Positions 24,901 through 38,787 of a DNA stretch of 64,000 nt are shown piece after piece. Location: contig KB304239.1 of assembly GCA_000328365.1 (NCBI GenBank), positions 194,709-258,708 on the forward strand, read 5' to 3'. Origin of the DNA: Capitella teleta (taxonomy: Eukaryota > Annelida > Polychaeta > Capitellidae). The stretch's first letter is position 1, and each line of letters opens with the position of its first letter. A model generated the notes under the pieces. It was not told where the DNA came from. It was given only the letters and a program-made list of their open reading frames with translations, and did not search any database. Both the position numbers and the translations under genes were made by a program.

Positions 24901-27900
24901 GGCATGCGAATGATGTGGAGAATGAAGTGCAAGAAACCCAGGAAATTTGGTGGAAGAGATTATGCAAAGTGAAATGGGTCAAATTCAAGATCAAATTTGA
25001 GGATCTATAATACCTTGGAAGGACTGACAGCATGTTTTGGCAAAGGGGTCACATATTCAGCCGGGAACATTCCGGCGCGTCCATGGAGCGATCCATAGAG
25101 CCATCCTGTATTGGAAAGGTCAATGTCAAAGATGCATTATTCAAGGTCGTATCCTGACCTCTATCCAAGGTCATGTCTTTATTGGTCAGTTTGATGACGT
25201 CACCACGAGCGAAGCTGAGCAGCGTGGATTCTCTTGTTCGGTAGTTACGAGTTGCTTTCACGTACATCACATCCTGAAATACAAAACATGCTATGAAATA
25301 TCAAAGGTTTCACGGTAGATGATAAGGTCGTGTTGAAGGAAAATTTCACACTTGACCTTTAAAATGTATTCACAGATTGGAGAATGAATCAGCTGAATAA
25401 GTCGATACTTACTCGCTCACTTTCGATGCAAAACGCTTCAATCAGCTGCCTGGCCTCAGGGGCCTAAGTGAAACGCCAAAAAAATAAATATATATATATA
25501 TATATAAAAAAAATATAACTTTGCAAAATTAATGAGGTGAAGACTCACCCTTGGGGTGTACACGATGACGTATCTACCGTTGACGTGTATTTGCAACGCA
25601 CCTTTTCTCGGGACACTGATATCAATGATATCGTCATAACTGGAAATTGACGAGTCATTAAAAACCGCAAGCTAGCACTGACCAGGTCAAGTGCGCTGTA
25701 CTCACTCATAAAGATCTTGGACGGTGAGCGTATCAGAAGCGACGTCTCTCTGGCGAGTCAGAAGTCTGACCCCTGAGTGACCAATGGCCAACATATGCAC
25801 ATTCGGCATTTTCTTTCCACCCTGGAATTAAATGGATTGTGTTATATGTAATGTGATAGGGGCAAGACAGGGGCGTAACATGCAAGAGTCTACCATGGCC
25901 CTTCAAGATAAGATTCGTGAAAATGTTTATCCTTATAACAACGAGGAAGGAGAAATGCGGGTGGTATAAATGTTATTGAGATCACTCACGTTGACAGGGT
26001 AGAGGCGAGAGAAGTAGAAAGGCCAATCTCTGGCCGAATCAACGATGAACCTCTTCGTTTGCTCCCTGTGTTTATCAAGAACATTGCGAGGGCTGATTCC
26101 GTGATGTTCTGTGAAGATGAACATCCAATGATTTTTGTTTATGACATTTTGAGTACTGACCAAGAGTGCTTCGCATCTTCAGACGGTCCTCTTTGCGAAT
26201 ACGCAAGCAAGCTGTCGCAAACACATCCATGACGACTTGAGCAAAGATCAAGTTCAACACTGCTGGGTTTTCGATCTGCTCCGTGGGAGTGAACACCTGA
26301 AGAGGGAAGCAGCGTCACAATGGATACACCAGGGGTTTCAAAGTTAAGACAGACCTCTTTGCGGACTTCCAGGGTCCAAGGGACGGGGCTGTACGTGTAG
26401 AATGGCCCTTTGTTCTGTCCAAATAGAGCCGTCTGGATGTGTTCAAGAGCTTTCAGATCAACCGACAAATCCGGTTCTTCGTCCTCCACTTCCACCTCCA
26501 GAGGCGGGATCACTGAGAAGAGACCATGTATTGGTTGGGAGGAATGGAGCCAGGGAAATGACCTACCAGGGACACTTGATGCAGGAATCATGACTGGGGG
26601 AGGATGGGCCAGAGGCGGGATAGGCAGAGGTTTTGCCGAAGGCTTTCGCTCAAGAGGCTTCTGACGAGGAAGACTGGATAGCTGACTCTCCAGTGCTTTC
26701 TTTCGTGCGTCCATGTTGATGTTATCTGGCAAATCTTCAATGGGAGGTCTTGGTCTTGAGACTGCTGGGGCAACAACCAGAGGGGTGAAGAGCTGGAAGA
26801 CAGTACAGCATGTGAACCTGATGAGGCCTGCGAATGACTGCATACCTTTTTCTTGTCGGGAGACTTTGGCTTGTCTTGGGCGTCTTGGATGATTTGATTC
26901 AGACGATCCTTGACTTCAGCCGCTTTCCTGCCTCTGATCTCCTCCTCCTGCTTTCTCTGTGCTTCTGTGATGTCCAGTTTGCCAACTGTGATGGGGGCCT
27001 TCTGTGTCTCCTCTTTCACCGGTGGCCACTGGATCTTGCCAATGCGCACAGTCCTTGCTTTTCCGGACTTGGTCGTGATGACAGCAGGCTCACCACTTGA
27101 ACTTGTGGCTCGGGTTATGGGAGGAGCCGGAGCTGGAGGCGCAGGAGGAACTGCGGCAGAAGGACTCCCAGTCACCTTGAATGGCAAATTGTGGTCATCC
27201 CCATTCAAGAAGGCTTGGTTGAGTGGAGGACGGTTTATAACTGAAGGAAGAGGGGGCGGGGCGGCCGGAGGTGAGCTCACCATCCTGGGAGGTGATTGAG
27301 GGGCCGGCGGATTGTTGACGGCTATGACGGTGACTGGAGATGTGACGCGCGGGCTCTCAACTTGAACGGTCGATGTGGGAGACACAGCAAAATGGTTGTC
27401 GGTGACAGGAGGTGGAGACTTGTGCTCATAGGCCATCTTCAAAGTATTCACCCCTCCTGGATGCCTCCCATCCACCTCGCCAGGGGCTAAGTCTTGTTGT
27501 TGGTTGTTTGGCATGGTGTTGGTAGAAGGCACCACTGGTTTTGTGGAAGCGGCCATGGTCACTGGGCTAAGAGGGACAGTCGAAGTGATCGGATGCGGTC
27601 CTGAATGTTTAGTGTTGCTTTCTTGCAGGTGTCGTAGTTGTGACTTGAGGACTTCTCCGTGCATCGTTTCTTGCAGCAACTGATTCTCCAGAGATTGAGC
27701 TTGAAGCTGAGCTTTGAAGCTGAGAGCTTTCTGCTGTGCCTACAGAGGAAATGCAGGTTTAGTAAGGTGAGGACTTTAGTCGAATACCAATGGAAAGAAG
27801 ACAATAGGTCAAAATGGTCTGAATAATGAGAAGAACCACAACCAGTCTAAAGATAGGGAAATGCCTTAAATTAAGAGGGAGGGATCGTACCGGTCTCTTC

Positions 27901-30900
27901 TGGGTGATACTGATTGGAGCAGCCTTACATAGAACACGCAAAACGAAATTAGGTAAATACATGCATCAAACGTGAAAGCAAAAAGCAAGGAAATCTTCTT
28001 CGGCACAGCAACATGTACACACACAAAATTGCGCTCACCAGATAAACAGTACTGTCCTGGAACTAATACCAAAAGAAAGAATTGAAGCAACGTCTCTTAA
28101 GTTTACAACAACATTGCATCTAAAGTGATGAAAAGTCTAGAAGAATAGAAACCATTCAACTTACGAATTGTTGGGGAGACAGTGGTCCATCAAGAATATT
28201 CTGATTCGGATCAGGAGCCATTTGCAATGAGCCTGAAAAAGAAAGGCTAATTTGGGGAAGACTGACGACATATAGTTCATACCCAGAGAGATGTTGCCGG
28301 TGGCAGGGCCTGAAAACATCTGCGGGATGGTGGAGTTGAAGGTCGCCACAGGAGGAGGCTGTTGAAGTGGTATATCAGAGTAGAAAGTAGCCTGGAGTGA
28401 GACTCACCTGAGGCTCTTCGCCGCCACCGCGGAGCCGCGTTTGAAGAGCCCGAGCATCCTGCAGATCAGCAACATCATGGTCGAGTGCAGAGTCGAAGAC
28501 GGTGTCTAGCCACTGGTCCATGTCTGATGTATGACTCTGAGCATCATCGTGACTTCTGTGGCGCCTGGCATTCTTGTCTGTGGGACTTTTTGCTTCCACC
28601 TGCTGTGGTACTTTATTGGCTGCTTGCTCTCCGTTGGTATACCTCTTATTCATTCGGGATGTGGTGGCCAGGGCTGGCTGTTGAGGGGAGATCCCTGGGG
28701 ATGTTCCCGAGGACGACGCTGGGGGTCGGCGGACGTAGCGAACGTTCAGCATGCTGGAAGCCGACAAATTCGGGTTTTGCAAGTCATCTCTCCTTCGGTT
28801 AAGATTGCTAGTCTTAGAAAGAGCCTCATCCCGAGCGGCGTAGTTCCTCTCTCCATTCAAAGTGTCATAATTGAAGAATGACTCTGCAGGTTGTGGAGGT
28901 CTTGGCAGAACTGGCACTGGTTCTGATAACTCATCCACGCCCAAAAGCATATTGCGTGGAAGATCAGGATCATGGGGCCTTAAGCAGCAAGATGAAATTT
29001 TGAATGAAAAACGTTATCCGTTCGACTCACGTGTCTTGGAAGAACTTTCGTCGAGCATCTGACATCTCGTGCGAGCGGTCAGAAGAGACAAGAAAGTAGG
29101 CCTTCGAGAAAGGAAACGATGGCGGGACTTCCATTTCACTAATCAGATCAAGGACATACTCGTGTCCAGAACACTCGTAAGTGTCAGTTTCGTCCCTGAG
29201 CACCACTGCCCAGCCATGCCGACCTTCGTGAATGCCCCTACATCGAAATTAAAAGAATACTGCATTCGAGAAAGAGAACTCTTACTTGGCTTGTAAGAGG
29301 TTTCCTGCAAAGTCCTCACCAAAGGTCCATGACTCGACCTGTGCAGTGTTTTTTTCTCCTAGAAAATTGTCAGCTTTTAAAGATTTATGCAAATAAGGAT
29401 TGCTCCTCACCATCAGCAAAGAAGGCCTCCAGACCCATGCATGTGTTGCTTTGTGTCGTTTTCCATTCGAGAAGGCATGGTGGGTATGTGCGACTGGCGT
29501 TCAGGTTGAGGCTTTGTAGTAGTTTCATCTGACATACGCTTTGGTAGCTCCTAAAGCCATTGTCTGATACATACCTTCAGGGATGAACACAGCCGCGAAT
29601 GTGATTGATAATGAATTCCCTCCACCACAAAACTCACTTGAGGAGGAAAGTTGCCAGAGTGGAAGTCGGAGCGAAACAGCTGAGGCAGTGAGCCATCAGC
29701 AACCAGCCTCTTTCTCTCTCAGCAGTCTTCTTGCATCCGAGGGTTTGGTTACACAACTGGACGTAGATTTCGTCACGAAGGACCTCGTGACTCATCCCTT
29801 GCTGAGCGATGTAATCAGCCAGAGCCTTTTCGGCTTTCGGTGAAAGTGTGGTGTCGTTGATGAAGCACAGAATCTGGAAATATCAGTGCTAATTGGGAAT
29901 CTAGAGAAAGTGCTTCTAGATGCCTACCAGTTTAAAGACTTCTATGGCGTTTCTAGCGTCCTGTGACGTTCCCTTGGCGAGGAAGGCTCTCGTGATTGGA
30001 CCCTTCTTGTATCGGAATGGCAGGTCCTGAGGAACATGAGAAGTTTGGCCTCTGCTTGGGATCGGTGTTGGGAGCTAACCTGGTAATAAATGTTGATATA
30101 CTTGCTCAGGGCATAAGCGTTAATGTCGTCTGGCATGGAAAGACTGAGGTCAATCGGGGTCACGTTGGAGCCAGCTGAGACCACGTGACGTTCGGTGTGG
30201 ATCGGCTGCCAAGCTGAAAGAGGATATGGGTCAGCTTGGGTTCAAATGCGACCGGGGAGTTCACTCACTGCCTAATTTCCGGAAAACGTGGTCCAACTCC
30301 TTCGGCATCTCCATGTTGGACAACGACCTCGACGACTGCGAAGAGGAAGAATTTAGAAGCAGTGCGGCTGTGGGGAATTTTATTGATCGATACGATATAT
30401 AGCACGAATTGTTTATCATTTGAACGAAATGTGGGTGATTGTGAATCGCGGTGATTACTGCACTGGTGTTTTTCTATAGGTACGCATTTCACAGCGATTA
30501 TAGGTACATTCTGGTCATTATTCAACATGCTTAGAAACATATACAGAAACAATATTAGAAACATTCAACCTTAGAAACATATCTTCTCATGACGAGAACG
30601 AGTATGCAGCATGAGTAATTAAGTGCATGGATGAGCGATCGGCCTCGTCCAGCATTAGGGCTACACCCAGTGCTAATCAGAGTACAGAAGATGTGTTTGG
30701 CATGTGTGCGCACCTCGTTTATGCTTATGCGTTTGCAACTCACGCTGATTACAGTGTTTCGGATGCGCTTGAGTGATTACCGTGACCGTGTAATCAATCA
30801 AGGTAATATTGATCAATATTATTGAACACTCGAGATATGGGTGGCCTTGAAATTTGCTTTCACATAAAACGCTCGCATTCCTGTGTGTTTACAGCATATG

Positions 30901-33900
30901 CGCCCGGCTGGATGCATGCATATCAATAAGCTATCGATTTCGTTTTGTCATTTGCTGCATGACGTAATGGGAGAGAAAACTGCAATGCACGCGGACGTCA
31001 TTAATATCGACTGATCGAGTGACCAATATAATCAATAGAATGATGACCACTGCACTCGTTTAAAACAAGTTAATTAATTTCAATTTAAACTCATGCATGC
31101 AAGAGATTAATGAAAATAAATCAATTTCACAATGCACTAAGCGACCTGTGTGTTTTCTCTCTCTCTCTCTCTCACTGATAAAGAGTGTTCACAAACATTA
31201 GGGTATATTATGTGTATATTAATTAAACATAATTATAGAAAGAGGGCGGGAAAAGCGATTACGGTGGAAAACCCTGAAACCCTGGCACGTGCCCTCTGCG
31301 CTCACCTTGGGGTAATCCATGGCGATGTACGACACGGTAGCCTCACGGAAGCCTCACGGAAACCCTTGAACCACTTGAATCGCACACATGTGCACTGCGT
31401 ATTCCGATCAGAATAAAATTGTTCAAATTGTGTTGCACTGAATGTGACCCAGATACGCACAGCGCATACCTTCAAACGGCAAATCAATTAAGCGCGAGTT
31501 GCAGGTCCGATCAAGGGACTCCCGAGTCAGAGCAGCGGCTGTTGCCACTTTATGTACGCATAATGAACTTGATCAAATGACCGCTAATGAAGCACAGGTA
31601 CATCGATAGCTAACCCTATAACGATTCCGTTATGCAATCCAGCTGAATTCAGCGTTGCATGGCCTCACCCAACAGTAGGCCTATATTTGGCGTCTATCCT
31701 GTGTGCGGGCTGTTTTATCTACGTAATCAGATCGATGCATGATTCACACGGTGCGATAACCAGCCACTTTGTGACCCATTGTTCTCATAACGCGACGCAT
31801 TGTTCAAGTCATAACGCACTCTACAAGACCGTTATGATTTGTACCTCTTTTCTGGCGACAGGAACGCTGACGGCTGAAGTGAGTTGGGATTCTTTCCTTT
31901 TCGGCTGCGACGCAACTTTTTTTCTCTCTCGTTGCTCATGCAGCATCTACATCAAACGAATAAAATGATCAGCTCGGGTCAAGGTCAACACACAAGCGGG
32001 AAATTTGATTCACAGATCTAACAGCCAAGACTCCAGATAGTTGAAACAATATTTACACGGTTCGAATGTGTACACGGGAAACCAAAACGGCTTCACATTT
32101 GCATACATTCGGCAGTTTTGCCTCATTCGATCCAAACTCGTGCATCCAATGGAACATTCATGATAGCTTAATTCTTCTTTCCAGAACTGGACAGACTCAA
32201 ATCATATGTACATGATTATGCAAACTTACCTCGTACCAGTCTCTCTGGTAGCATCAGGAAATGTAAATGCCATTAACAATCAGAATGGACACAAACCTGT
32301 TGGTAAACCCTGCGCTGCAGCAGCATTCTGTACTGAGCCTGAGCCTGGATGATGCCTTGTCTAAGCTTGGCGAATTTCGCACGTGCCAGCCACATCCGCG
32401 CGGCGTTCTGCACAACAATGGCGGCTTTTCTCGTCTTCTGATATCTCTTTCGCTGCAAAAGTCCCCGCGTGTACTGCTGAAGCTTCAGAACGGCCTCCTT
32501 GAGGACATTATTGCGTAATTCCTCCAGTTGGAAACCAAGAGACTCCTTGAGGAAGACTTTGGTCATGCCCATCTGCCAGGAGTCCTCGGGTGACGACTTC
32601 AGCACCGATCTGCACAGGGCGTCATCGGCATGTCGGTTGCCGTTTGGATGTCGCTGTTTCGATTTCAGCAGGAGGAAATATCTAAAGCACAGAAGGGTTT
32701 AATATTCATTATATTTCCCTTGCTGGTGAAGGATTTTCTCACCGATTGGCAAAAGTGTGGAAGCGGAACCTGACGGGATATCCCATTTTCCGGATCTGGA
32801 TGGTTTCCAGCATGCCAGTGTATCTCAACTGTTGCAAGACAACTTCTTTGTCAAACAACATCGCTGCTTTGTGGTTGTTGGGCTTCAAGCATCGCACAAA
32901 CCATGGGTGACACCTTTGGAGTGGAATCAAGATGCGGACACTTGTATAATTTCCATGGGAATATTTTACTTGGACATCAGGTCGGTCAGACTGAGGAGGC
33001 TCTCGTGGAAGCCAGCTGCGACTGTCGATGTCTTTGGCTTCATGGTGACAATCGAGCCGGAGACCTTGCTGATGGTCTTCGTCACCGTTTTATCTCTTAA
33101 CTCTCTGAACATGGTTGCAATCATCTGTAGTACACGAGAAAAAATGTTTTAGGGTCATCAGGTACAGATGTTTTGGGGTGAAGCATACGTCACTCTTGCT
33201 TTGAATCATGAGCTGCATGACGTCAGCTCGAAGTGTGTCGCGATTCTTGTCCAGAAAATGTCGAACCTGAGGAATTAGGACGGGTGTAAGCTGTTCTACC
33301 AATGAGGATGCGGGATGCTCACGTGGTACGTGACGGTGCCAGCGTAGTGCCTGACGAGGAACTCTGGAGACGACATCCTCGGTTTCTCGTAGAATTCACT
33401 GTTGGCGTGCAGGAAGTTGATCTTCTCCAGAAACGATTGATCCGTGCTCTATAGTTTGCGGGATATGATCCGATAATTATAAGGAACGATTGAGACGCAG
33501 CTCTCACCTTCGGGAAGTTGCTCTCGTCATCCAGGACTAGTAGGATGCCGTTTGGTTTCTTAGAAATGAGGTCAATGACAGGCTGGTTGTCATGGAAATT
33601 GATCTTGCTCCAAATTATTTGTTCTTTGGTGTATTCTGCCTGTTCTAGCGAGAAGACGTGTTTGTTGAAATAGAACTGTAAGGATTCATTGGCGTAGTTT
33701 ATGCACAGTTGTTCAAAACTGTTGACTCGGAAATCCTAAAGAGATAACACGATAAATGCGTGCTAAACTCAACATGTGGATTGTACCTCAAATCCGAAGA
33801 TATCCAGAATGGCAATGGAGTTTGTCCTCTCCCTCACTTCCGGTCCTTTCACGATGTGATTGACTCTCTCCACAAGCCATGAGAATAGACGCTGGTAAAG

Positions 33901-36900
33901 GGCCTTCGCAATGGCGTCCCTAAAAACAGCAGACATTGGTTAGTTATTCAGCAGAGCAAGGTAATAATTATCATTGCTAAATAATCATTGAATACAACCG
34001 AGCATAAAATGGCCATTTGATCAGTGAGGGCTGCCTTACCTGGCGTCAAGTGCTTGGTCGATAGTCAATGGTGTTAGTAGTCGCTCGCTCCTGGCTTCCT
34101 GTGCAGAGGGGAGGTGGGGGGGATCAGTCGTGTTTCTTAGAATACTCGGACAGTAACCTACCATGACCTTCATCGTCAACGCTTCCTTCAGCCATTTCTC
34201 AGAAAGATGAAGCAGATGCGAGATCCACTTAATCTCTGCGTCGCTTCCGACCTCGACACCCTCGTTATGGTGTTCATTCTACAAACAATGCAATAAACAC
34301 TCGTCTTTTTGTCAATGTCGTCCATGCCTGACCTGCACTTTGTTGAAGTACACGTTTCCCAAGTGCAGCACACTAGCCAGAATCCTCATGATCGTGTCCT
34401 TCTCAGTCGAAGTGAACCCCAACACGTCCATCGCTGACCGGAGGTCACCAAAATCTCGAAGGTCATCCTTGGAGTCGATTTCACAATTCCCACCCTGCCA
34501 ATCAAAAGAGAGAGCTGTCAATCAAACAATATCTAACATGGATTATGGGAAATGTTAATAAGAGAAAAAAAAAATACCCGGTTGAGGTAGAAGTATTTCT
34601 CCGCAGTCTGCAAACCGTATTTAGCTTTTTCGGAATCGTTCAGAGCGGACAGCATTTCGTAGAAAATGTGATAATTGCGTTCGTCGGCAGCCTTTGAAGG
34701 ATCGATACATATTGCCAGGAAATACGGAGGGTTCGGATGGTTTTACCTGCGTCACAATGCGAGATTTCTCAAGGAGATACTCGGATATCTTCGCTCCAGT
34801 GATACTGCCCCTGTGGAATAAACGTAGAGTTGGGATCGAAAGGGGCACTGGTGGTTTTTCATTCATTTTATGAAAGTCTCACCCTTTGAAGTAGAGCTCA
34901 GCGTATTTTCCAAACCGACTGGAATTGTCATTGCGGATTGTCTTGGCGTTGCCGAAGGATTCGAGCAGCGGGTTCGCTTGCAGGATTCGCTCGGTGACCA
35001 AGTTGCTTCCAGATTTGTTCACCGCCGCCAAGTACTGCATCAGCAGCTTCGTGCTCTCAGTCTTCCCTGCTCCACTTTCACCGCTGGATAAAAATGACCT
35101 CATTGAATGATGACGTCAGAGAGGGAAGCAGTTAAAGGTCACCTGATGACGATCACTTGGTTTTCGGAATCTTTGATCATTCGCCCGAATGATGCGCTTC
35201 CGAGTGCGAATAAATGCCTGCAGTTGTATAATGATCAATATGAACGGTCAAACTGATCTTATTACAAAACGTCAAAATAGCTTTAGTATAGAAGTTTCAT
35301 GTAAAATATGCGCCTTCGGTGCTGTCCAACTGAATAAACAAGGCCAGGCGCTATGTGTTACTATCTATGGTATCATGCAGGATTAAGATCCTTGGGATAT
35401 ACCAAAAAGAGAAGGGAGAAACACAGATCCAGGTTTTAAGCTCAGGTTCCCATACAGCGCAATTGAGTGTTGGCGGATCCGTGACACAGCAATATTGCCA
35501 TGCATCTTCGGAAGTGTATGGTTACAGTCCCTCAATCCAAGAAATTTCTCTGATTCAAATATTAAACTACTATTTTGTTGTTATGCAAATAAAAGCGATA
35601 AGCCCAATGTCCGCATGAAGCATTAATTGAAATTAACGTTAGTGGAAACCACCAAAACAAGCAAACTACAACTCGACACGCCAGAGTCAACATTTTCATT
35701 CGTAATGGCTGTGTCAATGAATGACGTCATGAAAGAATGACGTCATAATGCACTCACGGTGGGAGCGATCCGAGAGTTTTGCCTTCATAGCGTTTGACGA
35801 CATCCAGGCCATAAATGTTGAAGTTTTTGTAAGGATTCACGGCAACCAGAATACTTCCTGTGAAAGTCTGTGGGCGAAAGAAAACCAGGTCAAGTGAACT
35901 AAATGCACCAGAATCTCACGTAGATTAAATCTCGGCTGTACCGAAGTCGAATGTTCTCCTGCAGCTTCTCTTCTGTGAGATTGCTGGATGGAAAAAATAA
36001 TAAAAATTGTAGAATAACTTATTAATCGAATATGAATTTCACGATCAACAGGATTTCAGATGCAATACTTGGTGAATCATCGGTTACGTAATCAGACATT
36101 CCCACAATCCGGTATTGATTCGATGTATTTCTTGCACCATGATATTGTTATGAACTGGTTATATCCTTTAGGTTTATCTCAGAACCGAGGAGGTCGGATT
36201 AACAGCGTGAGGGCTGTACGTATCAGTACATGTCCAATTAACCACCAATGCCTTCAAATCATCACCTGCTTACTCCTCCATGCATGGCAGCTCATAAATT
36301 GAATGCGGTCAGTTACATAATGCATTTCGAAAAATCGGCTGCTTTCACACTAAACGTCATGCAGATGAGCTTTTGATATTTACTTTTCTCCATAAAGTGT
36401 TTTCCTGAATCGAGATGGTGGCTGAGCCACTCGAGATTGAACTATATATAGTATATGGTGAGGCATTAAACTTGCTTTCCATCAAATAGCCAAATATTTA
36501 CTCGGCGTATGCTATACCACCGTATAGGAGGAGGTGGATCTCGAATGCAACACATATATTATGTCATCTAGAGCTGTTGCAGTGTTGCTCATACTCAGGA
36601 TGTGCACGGAATTTATGACTTTTTATTACATGTCGACAATCTTGAGACATCTCGCATGCATTAAAACTATTTATAGCCTTACTGGCATTTTTTTTGTCCC
36701 ATAGCTCTATAAGAAGCGAGTGAAAAAATGATCCCTCGTAAACGTACAGGGTGTTTTATAGAAAGTAAACAAAACTGACAAATATTCTTCCAAACGCAAA
36801 TACGTTTAGAAAGGGTAAACCGAGGACAGATGCACATCCAACGCCTTCTCGGCCTCTTTATATGCAGTCTTTTAAAAAATACTTGTGATGCATTATATAA

Positions 36901-37412
36901 TCAAGTACTCATTTTGAATAGCATTATCATTCTGCCATTGAAAGTTACTTTTAAAAGGAGAGATTGCCCGGGATTAATACTTTCAACCAAACTGCTGTAT
37001 TGCTGTTATTGTTGTTATTGTTGAGACGAGATGTCCTTGTTAAGCTAATGATTTCTGATTATTTAATTATTTTTATTAATTTCACAGCAGAAACTTAAAC
37101 GTCGGTGTATTCATTGTTCAAAACTTAATACGTTTTCTTATTTAGAAATTTTATACCTTGTACTTATTGAATAAATTCATTGTTCAAACTAATCAGTATC
37201 ATTTAAAGATGCATACAAAACAAAATTACAAATGTAAGTTCCTTGTCACGCCCACATAAACATTTGAAAATCAAAAGTCACAAATCCCTTTCGTTACGTC
37301 ATAATCTCATTTGCGACGCCCTCTATGACGTCACGAGTGCCACTTACTGCAGGAGGATCATGTCCTCGATGCCATCCTCGCCCAGGTTGTCATCGTCTTC
37401 GGCCTTCGTCAT
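21230..37412 (-). CDS. MYO15: Myosin XV (motor-IQ-MyTH4-SH3-MyTH4-FERM)
   Basis: Unconventional myosin; in vertebrates MYO15A carries cargo to the tips of actin protrusions. The start ATG is 37410-37412 ([20 protein letters not shown]) with an in-frame stop just upstream; exon 37348-37412 joins in phase to 35920-35983 ([20 protein letters not shown]). Order: motor, three IQ motifs (32510-32290), MyTH4 with partial FERM (about 30345-28960), a long Pro-rich linker (28950-26590, including [13 protein letters not shown]), further folded segments, SH3 (25275-25017), second MyTH4 (about 24900-22840), and FERM ending [18 protein letters not shown] at TGA 21230-21232. The short IQ neck, the partial FERM with YVLDLISE and the Pro-rich linker favour class XV over VII. 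There is no giant N-terminal extension like the one in vertebrate MYO15A. Introns in the motor are mostly short. No break in the frame was found in the parts I joined. Confidence 0.92.
25017..25275 (-). other. MYO15: SH3 domain of myosin XV
   Basis: Two exons separated by a short intron: [20 protein letters not shown] and [14 protein letters not shown], then [25 protein letters not shown]-like start, GWLYG and GMFPAEYV are SH3 signatures. One TGACGTCA octamer (25195) falls in this coding sequence. Confidence 0.9.
28960..30345 (-). other. MYO15: First MyTH4 and partial FERM of myosin XV
   Basis: Exons encode [50 protein letters not shown] and [18 protein letters not shown], the MyTH4 hallmarks. 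A short FERM-like piece follows ([15 protein letters not shown], then [18 protein letters not shown]). MyTH4 domains in myosins bind microtubules or cargo adaptors. Confidence 0.85.
32290..32510 (-). other. MYO15: Three IQ motifs of myosin XV
   Basis: The neck exon reads [19 protein letters not shown], then [15 protein letters not shown], then a third, weaker repeat [18 protein letters not shown] motifs bind calmodulin-type light chains. Two are near consensus and the third lacks the canonical Ile-Gln pair. Confidence 0.85.
32680..37412 (-). other. MYO15: Myosin motor-coding part
   Basis: Exons carry [20 protein letters not shown], the P-loop [12 protein letters not shown] (split by an intron after the first two bases of its Ser codon, at about 35090-35141), switch I as [10 protein letters not shown], switch II as LDIFGFE (about 33800), [15 protein letters not shown] and the relay/converter region [20 protein letters not shown]. 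All nucleotide-binding residues look intact, so an active ATPase is expected. Confidence 0.92.
35310..35460 (+). repeat. Degenerate tRNA-SINE copy in a myosin intron
   Basis: It matches the body of the SINE at 57071-57416, for example aacaaggccaggcgctatgtg against aacaaggccgggcgctgtgta, then a shared ctatggt...atgcaggat block. Many differences and no clear tRNA head or 3' tail make it the oldest of the four copies. It sits in the intron before the P-loop exon. Confidence 0.75.
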
Positions 37413-38433
37413 CTTCACTGCGTCAGATCGTCTTCATCGCCCTGTGGAGGCAGATAGCAGTGAGAAATGATAACGGCATAAAACAGGTTTTGTACAAGGA
37501 GAACTTAAAAGTATGCTTGAAAGAATTGATGGATGAGGTGGCGTACACGCAAGCCACATCGCTAGCATAGCTACAGGTACTTGATGTGTATTTGATGTGA
37601 TAAGAGTGAAGAATAATTGACCTCACCCACTGATTCATTAAGGCGTGAACACACACAAACTTACTTTTAATTCGATGTATTTATAAACGTACAATTGAGT
37701 GAGGAGCTACCGTGTGCCACTTGGGTGCGGGGGCTATAAACGTTCATCAAATGATACGTAAGTGGGTGTAAATACTCATTAACTAAAATGTATTAAAAAG
37801 AAGCAACTAATATGCTTTCTGGCGATGTACATACATGTATTTATAAGCACGAGCAATCCCCATTTATACATCCGTGAACTTGCTGTAATAACTTCGTGTA
37901 TGTGTATTAATAAGATTGCATGCTGCATTGTTGAGTGAAATGATATCAAAGAGATATCAGGAGAAGAGAAGATGAGGGGAAGATGAGAGAAAAGATGAGA
38001 ATTAGATGCAGAGGATGATGCGGAATTACTCGAGAGACAACCTGCATAATTAGTAAGACCAGCAATACATTTCAGGCGAGGGTTATTAAAATGTCTAAGA
38101 CCCATAGTATATACTGGGCAACATACAATGAGTCAATGTTCGAACACCTTGACAAAAATGCAACTACAATATTACCTACATAATAAATGAGAAATTACGA
38201 TCGGATTGACCGTCATTTGCTGTGAGCTCTCGGCGTACGCAACACACATGGCGTTAATAATTCACAGGTAAGTGACTGATATTGGCTTCGACTGATTAAT
38301 AGATTTCTATGTAATTTAATCCAGGTGGCATGTGTGAGCATGCATGCTCATTATTGCGCAATCACAGTGGGACTTTGTGCCAGGTAAGAACATTATTTGC
38401 CTTGCTGGGTTATATGCAGTATTTCTCACGATG

Positions 38434-38787
38434 ACATGACATGATGGCATGATGGGGTTTTACGGCTCCACCCAAACCATTCGGATGATACGGGCGCCAG
38501 AACAGAAGGCCCCGGACCGGGGTTTCCCCATACTCTTATCGATAAATCCCAAGGGTTATTTATCCTGCATACCACCATAGACAGTAGTACACAGCGCCAG
38601 GCCTTGTTACGCAGTTGAGCAGCACTGCTGAGTCAAGGAAGAAGTACAGTTATAACGAATTACAATTATAATTCACAATCATAACGCCTGTGGCCTGATC
38701 GGGTCTCGAACCCGGGACCTTGACCCCCACGGTCGGCATAGGATTGCAGTCAGCCGGTTAAACCCACTGAGCTATTCGGTGCCCCTA
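38434..38787 (-). mobile_element. Full-length tRNA-derived SINE with target-site duplication
   Basis: On the minus strand the element starts with a tRNA-like head having an A-box-like TAGCTCAGTGGG and a B-box GGTTCGAGACC (the RNA polymerase III internal promoter), followed by a body ending in the block shared with 4409-4534 and a CAT-rich tail. It is flanked by 14-base direct repeats tatttctcacgatg at 38420-38433 and 38788-38801, which shows target-primed insertion. It has no coding capacity and depends on LINE machinery. Confidence 0.92.

Noticed and set aside
26834-27490. Plus-strand frames of 60-130 residues
   Set aside because: They mirror the Pro-rich linker of myosin XV, where GC-rich codons leave the other strand open.
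31156-31175. CT-repeat as a polypyrimidine tract of a hidden exon
   Set aside because: No acceptor AG with an open coding frame follows; it lies in the long myosin intron.
38690-38787. Candidate tRNA gene on the minus strand
   Set aside because: It is the head of the second full-length SINE.
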